From: Gnetum montanum
Lineage: Eukaryota; Streptophyta; Gnetopsida; Gnetales; Gnetaceae
NCBI GenBank assembly: GCA_015680685.1
Contig: MNCI01014708.1
Location: 23,070 to 87,069 of the forward strand
Direction: 5' to 3'
Length of the DNA stretch: 64,000 bases
How positions within the stretch are numbered: the stretch's first letter is position 1; each line of letters starts with the position of its first letter. The notes beneath the pieces were generated by a model. The model was not told the origin of the DNA. It searched no databases and saw nothing but the letters and a program-made list of their open reading frames with translations. Of the stretch, positions 43,375-54,878 are shown in pieces. Both the position numbers and the translations under genes were made by a program.

Positions 43375-44925
43375 CAATCCATATGGCTTCTCAATCTTTC
43401 TACCTTTTTGTTTTCCACATTTTTGATTTTACAAATTTTTTATTTTCAAATTTCTCTAATTTTACACCATTATTAGTACCTTTGAACCTTTCTTGATTAT
43501 TTTACACTTTCTTATATATTTTACTTGCTTTTATTTTATTCAAGTATGATATTTTCTTATTTTTACTAATAAAATGGCTTTATTATCATAGGACACAATG
43601 CCACTGTTGTCGTTTACTAATGATGATTTTTACTTATGTTGTGATTGTTGGTGTTTGGCTTCTATTTTTGAATTCTAATGTCTGATGACTTTGGCATGGT
43701 CTATTTTTCATGGAACAAGTAGTGAGTCCATGTCATTTTCCCATCTAATGAACTCTACGATTTTCCTTGTTCTGGGAATTTGAGATCCTTCATTAAAGAA
43801 ATTTTAATCAATTAGTGACCTTGATAGTTCTAGAATTAGTAAGGATTCAAAGGTTTGTAAAGGGTGTGACTTCAAGGGGACTTAATACTCTTTGCACTCT
43901 TCTACTTGCTTGAGTGCTTGAGTGTTTTCATAGACTTCTTACCCTTCCATACCAACCACTAATAGGAAGTCAAATAAAGTCTTTGCATGGTGTGGTTCCC
44001 ATCCAAAAAGAACAATGGGAATTCAAAGCTTATCCCTTAGACACAATAAATTAATAAGTCCTTACATGGTGTTGTTTTCATTCAAAAAAATTATGGAAAT
44101 TCAAAGTACTTCCCTTGGACAAATAAATAGGCTAAAGCACTAATTATGGGAATAGAAAGACATGCACTTATGCTTAAAAGTCCCCTCTAACTAAGGCCCT
44201 CTCTCTCACTTCCTACTTCTCTTTTCTTTCCTTATGGAATGGTGGTTATTTTCTGGAAGCCCTCTCATGTCTTCAGTGGATAGATCGGTCTTAGGGTGGT
44301 GATGTAAAGTCATTGAACATGGATGATTTTGGTCTAGACTAAGGATGGATCTTCTTAGGTCATTTTAAACACAAATTCCACAAGGGATGTCTTATGACTT
44401 CAATTTAGAACTCCATTCTACCTTCTCTATCATCCATCCATGCTACCATAACTCACCTCACTACCATGTTCTATGTTATGCTCTATGTCTTGGTCTGATG
44501 CGTTTGGATTCTTGAGTAGATTCCTTTTGGTTGATCCTTAACTTTTCCTAACCATTAAATTGACTATTGGGTCCCTAGACTTCTTAGTTGAGGTTATGCA
44601 AGGGCAACAAGGACATGAGGTTGCTATGGAAAGGACCCACTTGCATAACTCTTTGTTTGGTTAGTTAAGGTCCCTTACTTTTGACATTGTCATAATCCTA
44701 TCTTTCACATATTCCATTGAGTATTCCACTTAGTGCTCCTAAGCCTTTTATCTCATTCATCCTCCAAATCAATTTTTCTCCAATTTTCTAAAGTTCTAAG
44801 CTTCAACACCCTCTTCTCATGTTTTCATACTATTCTTGGCCTTTTGAGCTTTTAGTTGATCCCAATTTCATTCAAAAATTCCTTGTATTTTGCAAGTTTG
44901 ACTACAATCAATAGTGGTCCATAGT
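43375..44925 (+). other. post-pol non-coding region of element 2
   Basis: Non-coding, but aligns in order with 21919-23190 of element 1 (for example GAACAAGTAGTGAGTCCA at 43710 against GCAACAAGTAGTGAGTCCA at 22223). Conservation of 1.3-1.5 kb of non-coding sequence between two subfamilies suggests a structural or RNA role, or simply recent common origin. Confidence 0.6.
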
Positions 44926-44985
44926 TGTGTTGATGAGGCCTCATCAATGTAGTGCTTACATCCTATATACATTGCCATGCACTTA
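44926..44985 (+). promoter_or_regulatory. LTR-like U3/TATA fragment upstream of the extra ORF
   Basis: GTTGATGAGGCCTCATCAAT, then GTAGTGCTT, CTATATACATTGCCATGC. This matches the U3-to-TATA part of the element 2 LTRs (GTTGATAAGGCCCCATTGAT, GCAGTGTTT, CTATAAATGCATGCC at 56370-56410) and includes a 14-bp perfect palindrome GATGAGGCCTCATC. It lies about 415 bp before ATG 45397 and has no counterpart in element 1. It could be an internal promoter or a gene-conversion scrap. Confidence 0.55.
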
Positions 44986-45396
44986 GGAATTTTTTACATT
45001 TTCCTCATAACACATGGGGAGTTTTTGCAATTTTTTAGAGCCCATAACTTCCCAACTGTTTGTCCAAATCACTCTATTTTTTGATCCTACACTTATTAGA
45101 GGTAAGATCTTTATCGTGGGGGCTACAAACCTTAAGGTTTCTGATGAAAATTTGATGAAATTTTTTGGAAATTTTTCTAACTTCCCCAAAAGGGTTAATA
45201 ACCTTAACAACATATAAACATCAACTTTTTTGATAGTTAACCCTTTCCAACAATCTCTAGGATGATTTATCAATCATACTACATAAATAGATAATAATAA
45301 AAATAATTAAATCAACCGTATCCTTAAGAGATAAGGTATTCCAAATGCTTTAAGTTACACAATGATTACTAACCCATGGTCTCATTGTGATTACAG

Positions 45397-48260
45397 ATGG
45401 CACCAAAAAAAAGTGCCCATAGGAAGGAGAACCTTCTCAACTGAGGGAGATGCAACCCAAAGCTAAAAGGGGTCAACAAGAACAAGTTCAAGAACCACCA
45501 AAGGCAACCCATGCAATAGGGCCTCTTTGTGAGGAGCCCGAAGTGGAATCTATCTAACAAATTCCAAAGGAAGAAGTGCCTACAAAATAATCACAACAAG
45601 GAGAAGTGCTTAGACCCATACCAAGGCTTAAGGTCACTTTGATTCAAGCCTGCCTAGACATCATTAGGTCCCAAAAGGCCCAACAATTAGTCCTTCAAGA
45701 AATCAACTTTGGATCATTCCTTGAGAAAGCTTTAGTAGATGTCAAGGCTCAACTGCAAACCTCTCCCATGTGGCTAGTAATCATATCCAAAGGGGAATAG
45801 TACATGCGAGAGACATATCTCTTCTAGAGTAATCAAAAGCTAAGGTCCACTATAAAAATCAAGGACATTCAAGTGTCCTACATGGCAGAAGCTATTGCAT
45901 AGGCACTAGGGTTGCCTAACACCAGGACACAATTGGTAGAACTATCCATGAAAGGTAATCTTGAGGCAAAGAAGGAGTGAACATAGCAATGTTACAAGGT
46001 TGACCATAAGGAGTTTAGTGCGCTCACACTAGTGGAGTGAATTTATTTCAAAATTGTAGCCTATCACCTCAATCCAAAGATGAGGTCAAGTAAGGTAACT
46101 GCTTTTTATGCCCTAGCATGCACTACTCTAAGTGGAAAATTTTCCATCAACCTTCCATAACTAATCTACTTAGAGGTTGAAAAATACTTCAAAGAAAATA
46201 AGCATGGAAGGAAAAAACTATCCTCTCTGTGCCTCATCCAAAAATTCTACAAAAGGATAGGCATCGTCTACTACTCCAATGATACCATCAGGCATACTCC
46301 TTTGGCCTCATGGTCTAAGATCATGAAAAAAAAAGACACCAACAATGACTCAAAGAGAGGAGCAACTGCCACCACCATCCACTCAAGAAACAATGTTGGA
46401 GGCCCACGTAGCCATTGAACATTTGCATAAAATCCTAGAATAACTTTTGAGTGAACAAGAGTAACATGCAGGAATGAGTGGGGTATATCCATCTATATAT
46501 CGACCAGTGATGAGTCACCTTAATAAGATGGCTCAAATAGTTAGCCAAATGGAGAGGGGTGGATTAATTTCTCTACCCAACGAACACATCTACCTATGAG
46601 CTCATGATGATGTTTTTATTACACCACCATTTATTCCCAGAAATCTCTAGGAATGTCAATGCATTTGGAGGAAGGTGAAAAGACAACTGTCTTGGTGATG
46701 CAACACCAAGGATAGGAATCATCAGTTGAAGTTATTGCTAACCATGTCATTGAAGCACTGAATGCACTTTTGGCATCTATACCAATTGTATTTGTAGTTC
46801 AAGACATGTAGACGTCTGCAGGCATTGTCAGCAGAAAGTTAAATGAATCCCAACATGAAGAGTTGTTAGAACAACTAGAGGGAATTGAGAAACTAACTCT
46901 AGATATCTTCAATTTTCTGGAAGACATCACTACAACCTAGTCAAAGCTACTAAATGCAAGGGGCAAATGAATCATTTTGGAGGAGGAACTCGAAATAGCT
47001 CTAGAATGAGATCAACACTTGGCCATGGAGGTTGTCGAACTACATGCTTGACTTGTTGATCCTGCAATTCTCAGCCCAATAGTAATTAGAGATGAATCTT
47101 TCAAATAGCTTTAGGAACAATTCTAGAAGGCTAAGGAAGAGGCAATAATATCCATCTTCAACCAATCCATAGCTAAAGTAAAAATGCATTCAATTCAAAA
47201 GGACTTGACTTAGATGCACTAGGAGAACGAGACCTTGATCACACAAAATCATCGCTTGTGTAATGTTGATGCTCAGAAGGATCAAATGCAAGAATTTATT
47301 CATCAACAAGAGGAGCAACTTGCTAGGTTGAACACTGAATTGATCAGATTGGCTACAGAAAATTGAAATCTATCAATGGAGGAAGTGCATGCCTTACACT
47401 AGAAGTCTACCATCAAGATTGTCACCTAGAAGAATGAGGTCCTCAAGTTCAAAAAAGTGAAAAATCACTACAAAGACCAGGTTGGCCTATAGAAGGAATT
47501 TAACAAAAAACCTATTCAATTGGTGAAGGTGAAAATGAATGAAGCCCTCCAACAACTCTAACAAGGAAGCAAAGTTTGGAAACCCATCATTGATGGGATT
47601 GATGCCTACAATAAAGCGAAGATCCACTTAAAGGAGTTGCAAATTGAAGAAATGATAGAATATATGAAGTTGGCCAATCTCCATTACACAAACTCGATAA
47701 TGCTGATTGCCAAACGGTCACAATCAAAGTTATAAAAGTAAGTGGCTAGCTCATATCTGTTATGCAAGGCTGAGTCCAAGCACCAAAAAGATACCAAGTA
47801 GAAGCTTGAGACTGCAAACACTAAACTCAAAGTTCTTAGAGAATAGTTTACACACCAAATATCAACTACTAAGAACCTATCCAAATGAATGAATAACTAC
47901 AAAGAGCTAAAGGAAATAGTCAAGGTGTTTGACATTGAACACAAAGAGTTCACTGCCTGGTTCATCAATGCGAAGTAGTTATTTTTAGCAATCTCGTATC
48001 CTTTGGATGTGCCTGTTCCAATCCATATTAACAAAGCTACATGGACAATGCATGATCCCAGAAGTAAGAAGGAGAAAATGAAAGCATTGCTAGATGCTTT
48101 TCGCCTCCCGCTTGAAGTTGCAGTAGTAGTAGGATAGCTATAGCCACCTTAACCACTACTTATGCATGAAGTTGGTGAAGGTCCCTTGGAACCTCAGGAG
48201 CCACTACCACTTGAAACTATCTAATCTTCTCCATCCAACTTCATGTCATCAAGGAATGCA
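45397..48260 (+). pseudogene. extra ORF after pol of element 2 (about 950 codons, decayed)
   Basis: The position is that of the env-like or extra ORF of Athila-type elements. ATG 45397 follows a good splice acceptor (TGTGATTACAG). The N-terminus is basic (MAPKKSAHRK). LKVTLIQACLDIIRSQKAQQ (about 45630-45690), VAYHLNPKMRSSKVTAFYAL with CTTLSGKFSINLP (about 46046-46160) and SLCLIQKFYKRIGI (about 46228-46270) loosely resemble the plant transposon protein domain of retroelement-borne ORFs. A heptad-like coiled-coil stretch follows (QMQEFIHQQEEQLARLNTEL, 47287-47350). Stops fall mostly at expected Gln or Trp codons. Function unknown; no membrane segment was obvious. Confidence 0.6.
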
Positions 48261-48401
48261 CTGTCCAATTTTTGAAAAGTTTTGTTATAGTGTTCAATTG
48301 TGTGTCCTAAACACCATCATTTTTGTAATGTGTTGATCTGTACACCCAAGCACTCCATTTTTGTCAAGTCAGTCAGTTTATTTTGTTTGAGAAAAGTTAG
48401 T

Positions 48402-49707
48402 TGAAACACCACAAAATTTTGGGCCCTAATGCCTCAACTACAAATTTGGCCAAGTGTCAAAATAGTGATACTTTGCCCAAATTTTTCTAAGTGTTGAGAC
48501 TACGCTCTCTACATTCCTAACTATGCTCTAGAGCGTAGTCAACATGGAACACTAGTTTTGCAAAATTTTTCTAACTGTTGAGCATAGTCAAAGTCTAGAT
48601 AGTTTGGAAATCCAATTTCTACCAAAATTTTTCTAAGTATTAAGTATAGTTAGTCTAGATCCCAGATTTTGCAGATTTTTCTCTAAGTGTTAAGCCTATG
48701 CTCACTGCACTCGAGATGATAGTTAGACTCCCATGGAGTGTAATCAAAACTTAGCCACATTTTGGTAGTTTTTGGACTAGATTTTGCCTAAGTCTAGGAC
48801 TATGCTCTCAATACGCTTTAGAGCATAGTCCCAACTACCCCAAAGCATAGTCCCACCTATTGCACTACCATGTGGCACCTAATCTACACTTTTGAGCTAA
48901 CCCTAGCATTATAAATACCCATAGAGCCCCAACATTTTAGGGGTGTAGGCAATTGGCACTTTCATTTGGCCATTTGGCATCTTGGCACTTAGCTCTATGG
49001 GCGAATGAGAGCCAGAGCATACCACATCAGTAGAAAGGTAGATTTGCACTGCTAGTACATCACAGCCTCACTGCAGCCTTGTAGAACACCACCGATATAT
49101 CGCCAATACACCGCAGCTCCATTACAACCCTGAAGAACACTGCACAATACACCACAACGAGTGCTAGACTTCATAGCCCAACACCATTGAGATTGTGACT
49201 ACACTCCCACTATGCATGTTATACACCATGTACATTTTGAACCCCTTTTGAAGTTAACTATGCTCCCATTTGGGGCAATGTTCCATTTCTCTCTCCTGTT
49301 TCTAGCATTTTCTTGCATTTTTCTTGCATCTTTTTGCATTTTCCATGCATTGTCATGGTGTACTATGCTTGGGTAGTAGTCTCTATGGGTTGGCACCCTC
49401 ATTTTGGCCAAAACCCTTGACTACACTCACCCTCATCCCGTGAATATGCTCTGCACTTTACCACAAAACACCACCCTACACTTAGCACCATTTCATATTG
49501 TTCATGTTGACATGTCAACTAACCATGCCATCCCTCATTTGCAGCCACCACCCCAACTACCAACGGCAAAGTTCTTATTCGATCAACAAGACCATTTAGG
49601 GCACTCTACCTTTGTTTCTAGCAAGGCCCTCACATGAAGGTAGGGTTAAGGCTATGCATCCATTGACCCCTCAGTAATTCTAGCCACCAACGTTTTCAAT
49701 CACTACA
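48402..49707 (+). repeat. 5' LTR of element 3
   Basis: It starts TGAAACACCACAAAATTTTG and ends CACTACA. TATAAATA is at 48910-48917. The U3 contains CTACGCTC/GAGCGTAG words (48490-48540). A rough match of about 85-90% to 54879-56181 by eye. Confidence 0.88.
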
Positions 49708-49712
49708 GTTTT

Positions 49713-49729
49713 TGGCACTAGAAGGAGGG
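49713..49729 (+). promoter_or_regulatory. primer binding site of element 3
   Basis: TGGCACTAGAAGGAGGG, five bases after the LTR. It matches TGGCGCTAGAAGGAGGG, which I recall as the complement of the plant tRNA-Asn 3' end, with one G-to-A change. The tRNA identity is from memory. Confidence 0.65.
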
Positions 49730-49934
49730 TGTGCCATTTCCTTCTTTGCACTCCATTATGGTTGTCTTTGTGTGCTCTCTACACCCTCGTTAGTGTAGAT
49801 TGATCTCCATTTTTGGTCTCCCTAAGACCCTGTGTAGCAATGCAAGTCACACCATTCTCCACCTTTTTCCAAGTCTTTGTTCTCTAATCATAGAGAGCAT
49901 AGTAACTAGAGAGCATAATTGGCATGGAGCGCAG

Positions 49935-50235
49935 TCTCCATACTTAGCATTTTTTTGCATTTTCATACTTAGCATTTTTTTATTTTTTTTATTTTTGCAT
50001 TTCCATACTTAGCATTTTTTTTTTCTATTTTTTATTCTTTTTTTTTTGCATTTTCATACTTAGCCAAATTTTCACAGTTTCATACTTAGCCAATTTCTGC
50101 AAACTTCATACTTAGTTAATTTTTGCAATTTCACACTTAGCCAATTTTCTACAATTTCCAAACTTAGCCATTTTCTACTATTGGCAAACTTAGTCATTTT
50201 TTTGTAGTTTTTAGAGTTAGATATTTTTTGCAAAT
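49935..50235 (+). repeat. ACTTAGC minisatellite in the element 3 leader
   Basis: About ten units of 25-32 bp of the form TTTCATACTTAGCCAATTTT, in direct orientation, between the primer site and gag. Leader minisatellites may vary in copy number between copies. Confidence 0.75.
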
Positions 50236-50269
50236 AATAACGCTCACAACCTAATCTATGAACATGAGT

Positions 50270-52200
50270 CTATATCGACCATCCACATTGGTGTCTAACA
50301 CATTTGACATCACAATCCACCCAAAGCATGTCATGCTAAGCCACGAACAATAAAATTTTGTTTGTGCTAAAATCCAAGCAAGATTACCAATGGATTACCT
50401 TGACTTGGAGGTAAAATAGGACTATGAATGAGTCCACCAAGATGGACAAGAATACAACCCCTCCTTGTTCAACATAATCCCACTCATGGAGTCCTACCAC
50501 CAGCTATTATTCCAACTCATCCTTGCAAATGAGAACGATGTAGGGATAACCTACGAGGAAGCCTCACAGGAGAAAGAAGATGAGTTTTAGGCCCACTCTG
50601 AATGTGAGAGCCCCCTCTACACCATCTTCCAACAACCACTCCCCAGTATGGTCCCTCCTCAATTCGGTTCACTCATCCTCTCTAAGATGGTGATCATGCT
50701 AGCTCAGCCTTCCTTGTAAGCAACTATCACATCTACCCAACCTTATGCTCATCCAAGTACCACCTCCTAGCCCCAAATAATTTAGGCATCCTACATCCTA
50801 CCTATCTCATCAACACCCTCGGTGTCAATCCAACCCATGCATCTGTGGTCCACCTCGATCACCATGTCCATCCCTCAACCAACACATCAACTAAACCCAT
50901 CTTCTATGATGTTAAATTAGCAATGACCATCCACTATGATATTAAGTTGGCAACAACTATTTGGTGCAATGTTAAACTAGCATACTCTACAACCAAAAAT
51001 CTAGCTCTTCATTGTGTAACCAACATAAGCCTAGTCAATGCAACTAGCTGGCACATCCCCAAGCCTAGATCAGGCATTTCAGCTAATCCAAAGTTTGACA
51101 GAGGAGATCAACCAGCTTAAAGTTGCCTCCTCTGAAACCATCAAGGTGGTGAACTTCTATCAAGAAGATCCCATAAGTCCTTCAATCCCACCACTAACTC
51201 TTCCAACTAATGTCCCACTGCCTCAACTCACCAAGTACAATAGTGAGGGGGACCCTAATGCACACTTGGTCATGTTCAGGTCCAAGTGGCTACTACTACA
51301 AACCTAGCTACATGCAATCATGCATGTCTTCCCATGTTCCTAACTAGTAAATCCCTTGACTGGTAACACTTGCTACCCAAGGGCTCAATCTCCTCCCTAG
51401 AGCTCATGCAAGTCATAAACCTAAAGTACTTTATCTAATTCAGATGATGCCTCGTACGTCATAAACTCCATCAACATAGGAGGCAAGTCTAAACCTATGC
51501 AACAACCTCTTGTGATCTAACTATCTTCTAGCAAGGCAAGGATTCCCTTAACCTCCACAAGTAAGAGGCCTTCTTTTATGATCAAAGTGCCACCTCGGGC
51601 ACCCACAACACCCTTCATGGTTAGGGCCCTGTATCCTTTGTCCTCTAAGACATTAAACTAGCATGATGTTGCACCTACAACTACTAAACAATCCTTCATC
51701 ATCAAGGTGCCACAATGAGCTGGCCCCATAGCGAAAACTCCCAAAAAACCACTATTTTTCATTAGGGTATCACAATTTGATGGCCCCTTACCTAACCAAA
51801 GCTTAATAATGGGTAACATGTCAATCTCTTCTCCTTTAAGGATCAACCCCACTGGAAACCTAAGTAGGCCTACCAAATGGAAATGCAAGAGGTCAAACGA
51901 GGGCCTCGTAACCCCCACAGCTGAAGCAAAGGCCATAACCAACAAGCCACAACTAAACACTAGGAACCCTACCCCCAAGTAGGCCAAACAACCCACACCT
52001 AAGTCCCCTCCATGAGATATTCGTCTCATGATCCACATGAAGGAGGTCAAGGCCAACACAATGGCTAATGACAAGGACTTCGCAGCTGCACTAGCCCAAG
52101 TGAAATAAACACTCAAGCAGAAGAACACAATGCTAAGCTTGTATGACATGTTCATGATCTCATCTACTCACCATCAAGTGTTGGCCTAGATGTTGGCCCC
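50270..52200 (+). pseudogene. gag: gag of element 3
   Basis: The conserved core reads LPQLTKYNSEGDPNAHLVMF then RSKWLLLQT (about 51218-51307), the Tat/gypsy gag pattern (LP.F.G.GDP..HL..F). It is preceded by a Thr/Pro-rich part (50700-51040) and the QAFQLIQSLTEEINQL coiled piece (about 51070-51120). A basic and Pro-rich C-terminal part (51560-52000) contains NPTGNLSRPTKWKCKRSNEG. Stops and shifts are present. The 165-codon open frame on the opposite strand (51658-52155) is a shadow. Confidence 0.7.
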
Positions 52201-52955
52201 CATTCCTGTTATAGAGGACATCACTATAGATGAGAATGCTATTTGTGTAGTGATCTTGCCTCCTATGCCATAGGAATTGAGTTTGAATTTTTTATCCTTT
52301 TACGATGAAGCAATCAAGGTCAACCTTGAACAAGGGGAGGTCACAATAGCTCTATTGTCAATTAGCATACACGTTCAGTAGTGCACCATTCGCAAGGCGC
52401 ACATTGATGATTGTGCAGCAACAAACATAGTTTTTTACTCCGTCCTTGATAAGCTAGGTTTGACAAACAAGATCAAGCCTACCAAAATCATGCATCTAAA
52501 ATCCTTCAACAAATCATGCATAACCATCAGGCATACAATCAACATTGCCTTTGTGGTAGGGGAGTAGTTTCCCACCTCTTCAGATTTCATAGTCATAGAG
52601 GAGATGTCAGGCTTCAACCTAATCCTAGGCTAGCCTTGGCTAGCTCAATTACAAGCCATCTCCTTCCCAATACATTAATAAATCCACCTTCCATATGAAG
52701 GTGGCCAAGTTATCATCCATGATGATAATGTCTCCCCTCTAGCTACCCACAACATAGACATGGGCCAAGTGTTAAAGGTGGAGTTTCTTAGCGGTACACC
52801 TATGGCAATCAATGCAACAACTAAGGCTAACACACCCAAACAAGTGGTTAAAGCCAACAACCTCCCATAAGCCTTGCGTACCCCCGAATCCATGCTTGGT
52901 TAGGAAGCAACTATGTGACCAAGACTTTCCCTTGGCCAAAAACATGCTAAGCACC
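52201..52955 (+). pseudogene. pol: aspartic protease of element 3
   Basis: VNLEQGEVTIALLSISIHV, then HIDDCAATNIVFYSVLDKLG (from 52400; active site VDDG with Gly changed to Cys), FIVIEEMSGFNLILG (about 52590-52630), PWLAQLQAIS and LPYEGGQVIIHDD. Three TAG/TAA stops interrupt the frame, at E.FP, ILG.PW and IH..IH. It aligns throughout with the intact frame of element 5. Sequence after about 52955 is non-coding. Confidence 0.82.
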
Positions 52956-53169
52956 TACTTGCCCCTTGCCTCCACATACCATGTATTTTTTGTTTTCACT
53001 TGTGTTTGTTCATGCATTTACATTTCACCTACTTACTTAGTTTACACACTACTTAACTTTGTTTATGCATGTCTACTTTTTTTACATATCCATCCACTTA
53101 GTTTACGCATTGCATTTGAAAAACATCAAAAACACATAAAAATCATAAAATCATAAAACTACAAAAATA

Positions 53170-53830
53170 AGTAGCTCAAAAAGGCCTTAAACTAGTGATG
53201 GCTTGAGATGACCTTAAACTAGTAATGGCCTGAAGTGGCCTTCAACTATCATTGTGGCCTAGAATGGCCCAAAATTATCACTTTTCATATTTCTTTCCTT
53301 TCACTTATGCATACTAACCTTGTTACATAGTTTCCACTTGATGTTATTTTTCTAGTTGATATTTATAGGATCTTGCAAGCACATAGCATGGCTATGCATG
53401 CAGCACCATACCTCACCGAAGCAAGGTAAGCACACAGTTCATTTGTCATGATGCTAAAACTGGCACAACCATCTACCATGATGCTAAAACTACCACAACA
53501 TTCATCCACCATGATGCTAGAAATGACATAAATTGTCCTTGGGCCATGACACTAAAAATGATACCCACCACACTCATCCACTATGTCACTAAAACTAGCA
53601 CAATTCATCCTTAGGTCATGATGTTAAACTAGCACAACAGTTTGTCTACTATGATGTTAAACTAGCACCGACATCCACTTTCAACTACAGTGTTAAACTA
53701 GCATCCTGCAATCTTCTAGGACTCTACACTACCATCCCATAGTCTACCAAGACCTTAAACTAGGTTCATAGTCTACCAGGACTTTAAACTAGCATGTTGC
53801 TAATCTTTTGGAGCACCTACCATTGGTGCA
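53170..53830 (+). repeat. minisatellite complex of element 3
   Basis: First block (53170-53290): GGCC.TAAACTAG units like array C of element 4. Second block (53440-53830): CATGATGCTAAAACTGGCAC and GTCTACCA.GACCTTAAACTA units like arrays A and B. Between them lie only about 150 bp (53291-53439), including CATACCTCACCGAAGCAAG and GTAAG, which resembles the end of the element 4 integrase and the sequence just after it. Pol is missing from exactly this interval. Confidence 0.78.
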
Positions 53831-54825
53831 ACCTTTGGGGCACTCGTAGCATCATTGCACTAGCACTTCCACTGGCTTCCTAAGCACTTGCAACTGGTTC
53901 AGCTTTTGACCCATCTGCAACATCTTTGCATTTGGAATTTTACTTGCATTTCACATTTTTCGGTTTTCTTGTCTTGTTGGAGTTGTGTCTGCAACATGAA
54001 GCCCCTGAGGCAGTCGTGCAAAGGTGCTTCTCATCATAGCAGTAAGTCACCACATTGCTCCGATGTGCATGATTAGGCTAGCAAAGCCACTCAAGAGTGC
54101 ACATCCTCCTCATCTCATTTTAGCCTAAGCACATTTACTCCTACATTCTCATACCCTCTTGCATTTCCTACATTCCCCTGCATGCAAACCCCCTGATGAA
54201 TACACACTGTAAATGCACATGACATACTCTCTTCACATCACACTATAGAACCCATAGCAGACATAATGCAACTTGTCCTATGGGGAGTCTCTATGGGCTG
54301 GTCAAAGCCCAAACAGTCATCCCAGGGAAGAAACACCTATCCTACAGATGTGACATAGTTGCACTAAAGCAAAGCCCAATAGATGGTACATAGCTCACCT
54401 AATGAAAAGCATCTTGCAACTAGCATCTTGCAATGTGTAGAACCCAAAGTAGGTTTGCCACCCAGTCAACAAGAAAAAATGTAAGAAAAAAAGGCACATC
54501 CCTAAGCAAATTGATAGCATTTCAGTTTTGCAACCGACCCAGCCTTGGATAAACTTTAACTCTCTTATGAGGACTCCAACGAGAGGTCAACATTTCAAGG
54601 GCAAGCCACTTCATGCCATGGTCACCATTAGTCATGTCGACTTTGCATCTTGCATCAAGATACACTATTTATATTTCATCTCCCCTGCTTACATTTCATC
54701 TTCCTAGCATTGCCTACATCCTTTGCCCCAGCATATCCACAACACTCTTGGACATGGTGGAATGACACTCGATCTGGTACTGATGAGTGATGTTGGTATC
54801 ATGTTTGCTATGGTCTTTTGTGATT
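53831..54825 (+). other. 3' UTR of element 3
   Basis: No ORF is supported. It includes a run of GCA-CTT words (53830-53940) and sequences shared with element 5 (CACTCAAGAGTGCACATCC at 54087 and 63687) and with the element 4 3' UTR (GAAACACCTATCCTACA near 54328). Confidence 0.6.
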
Positions 54826-54878
54826 CTTTGTGAACATCTCTCGAGCCACTCCTCCAGATGTGAACAAAGAGGGGCCAA
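54826..54878 (+). promoter_or_regulatory. hairpin and polypurine tract of element 3
   Basis: Arms CTTTGTGAACATCT (54826-54839) and AGATGTGAACAAAG (54856-54869) pair at 12 of 14 positions. The polypurine tract AAAGAGGGGCCAA (54866-54878) abuts the LTR and overlaps the second arm. Confidence 0.75.

Noticed and set aside
51658-52155. 165-codon minus-strand ORF with hydrophobic stretches, looking like a membrane protein
   Set aside because: It lies opposite the gag-protease linker of element 3, whose plus strand is the coding one. The hydrophobicity is a shadow of Pro/Lys-rich plus codons.
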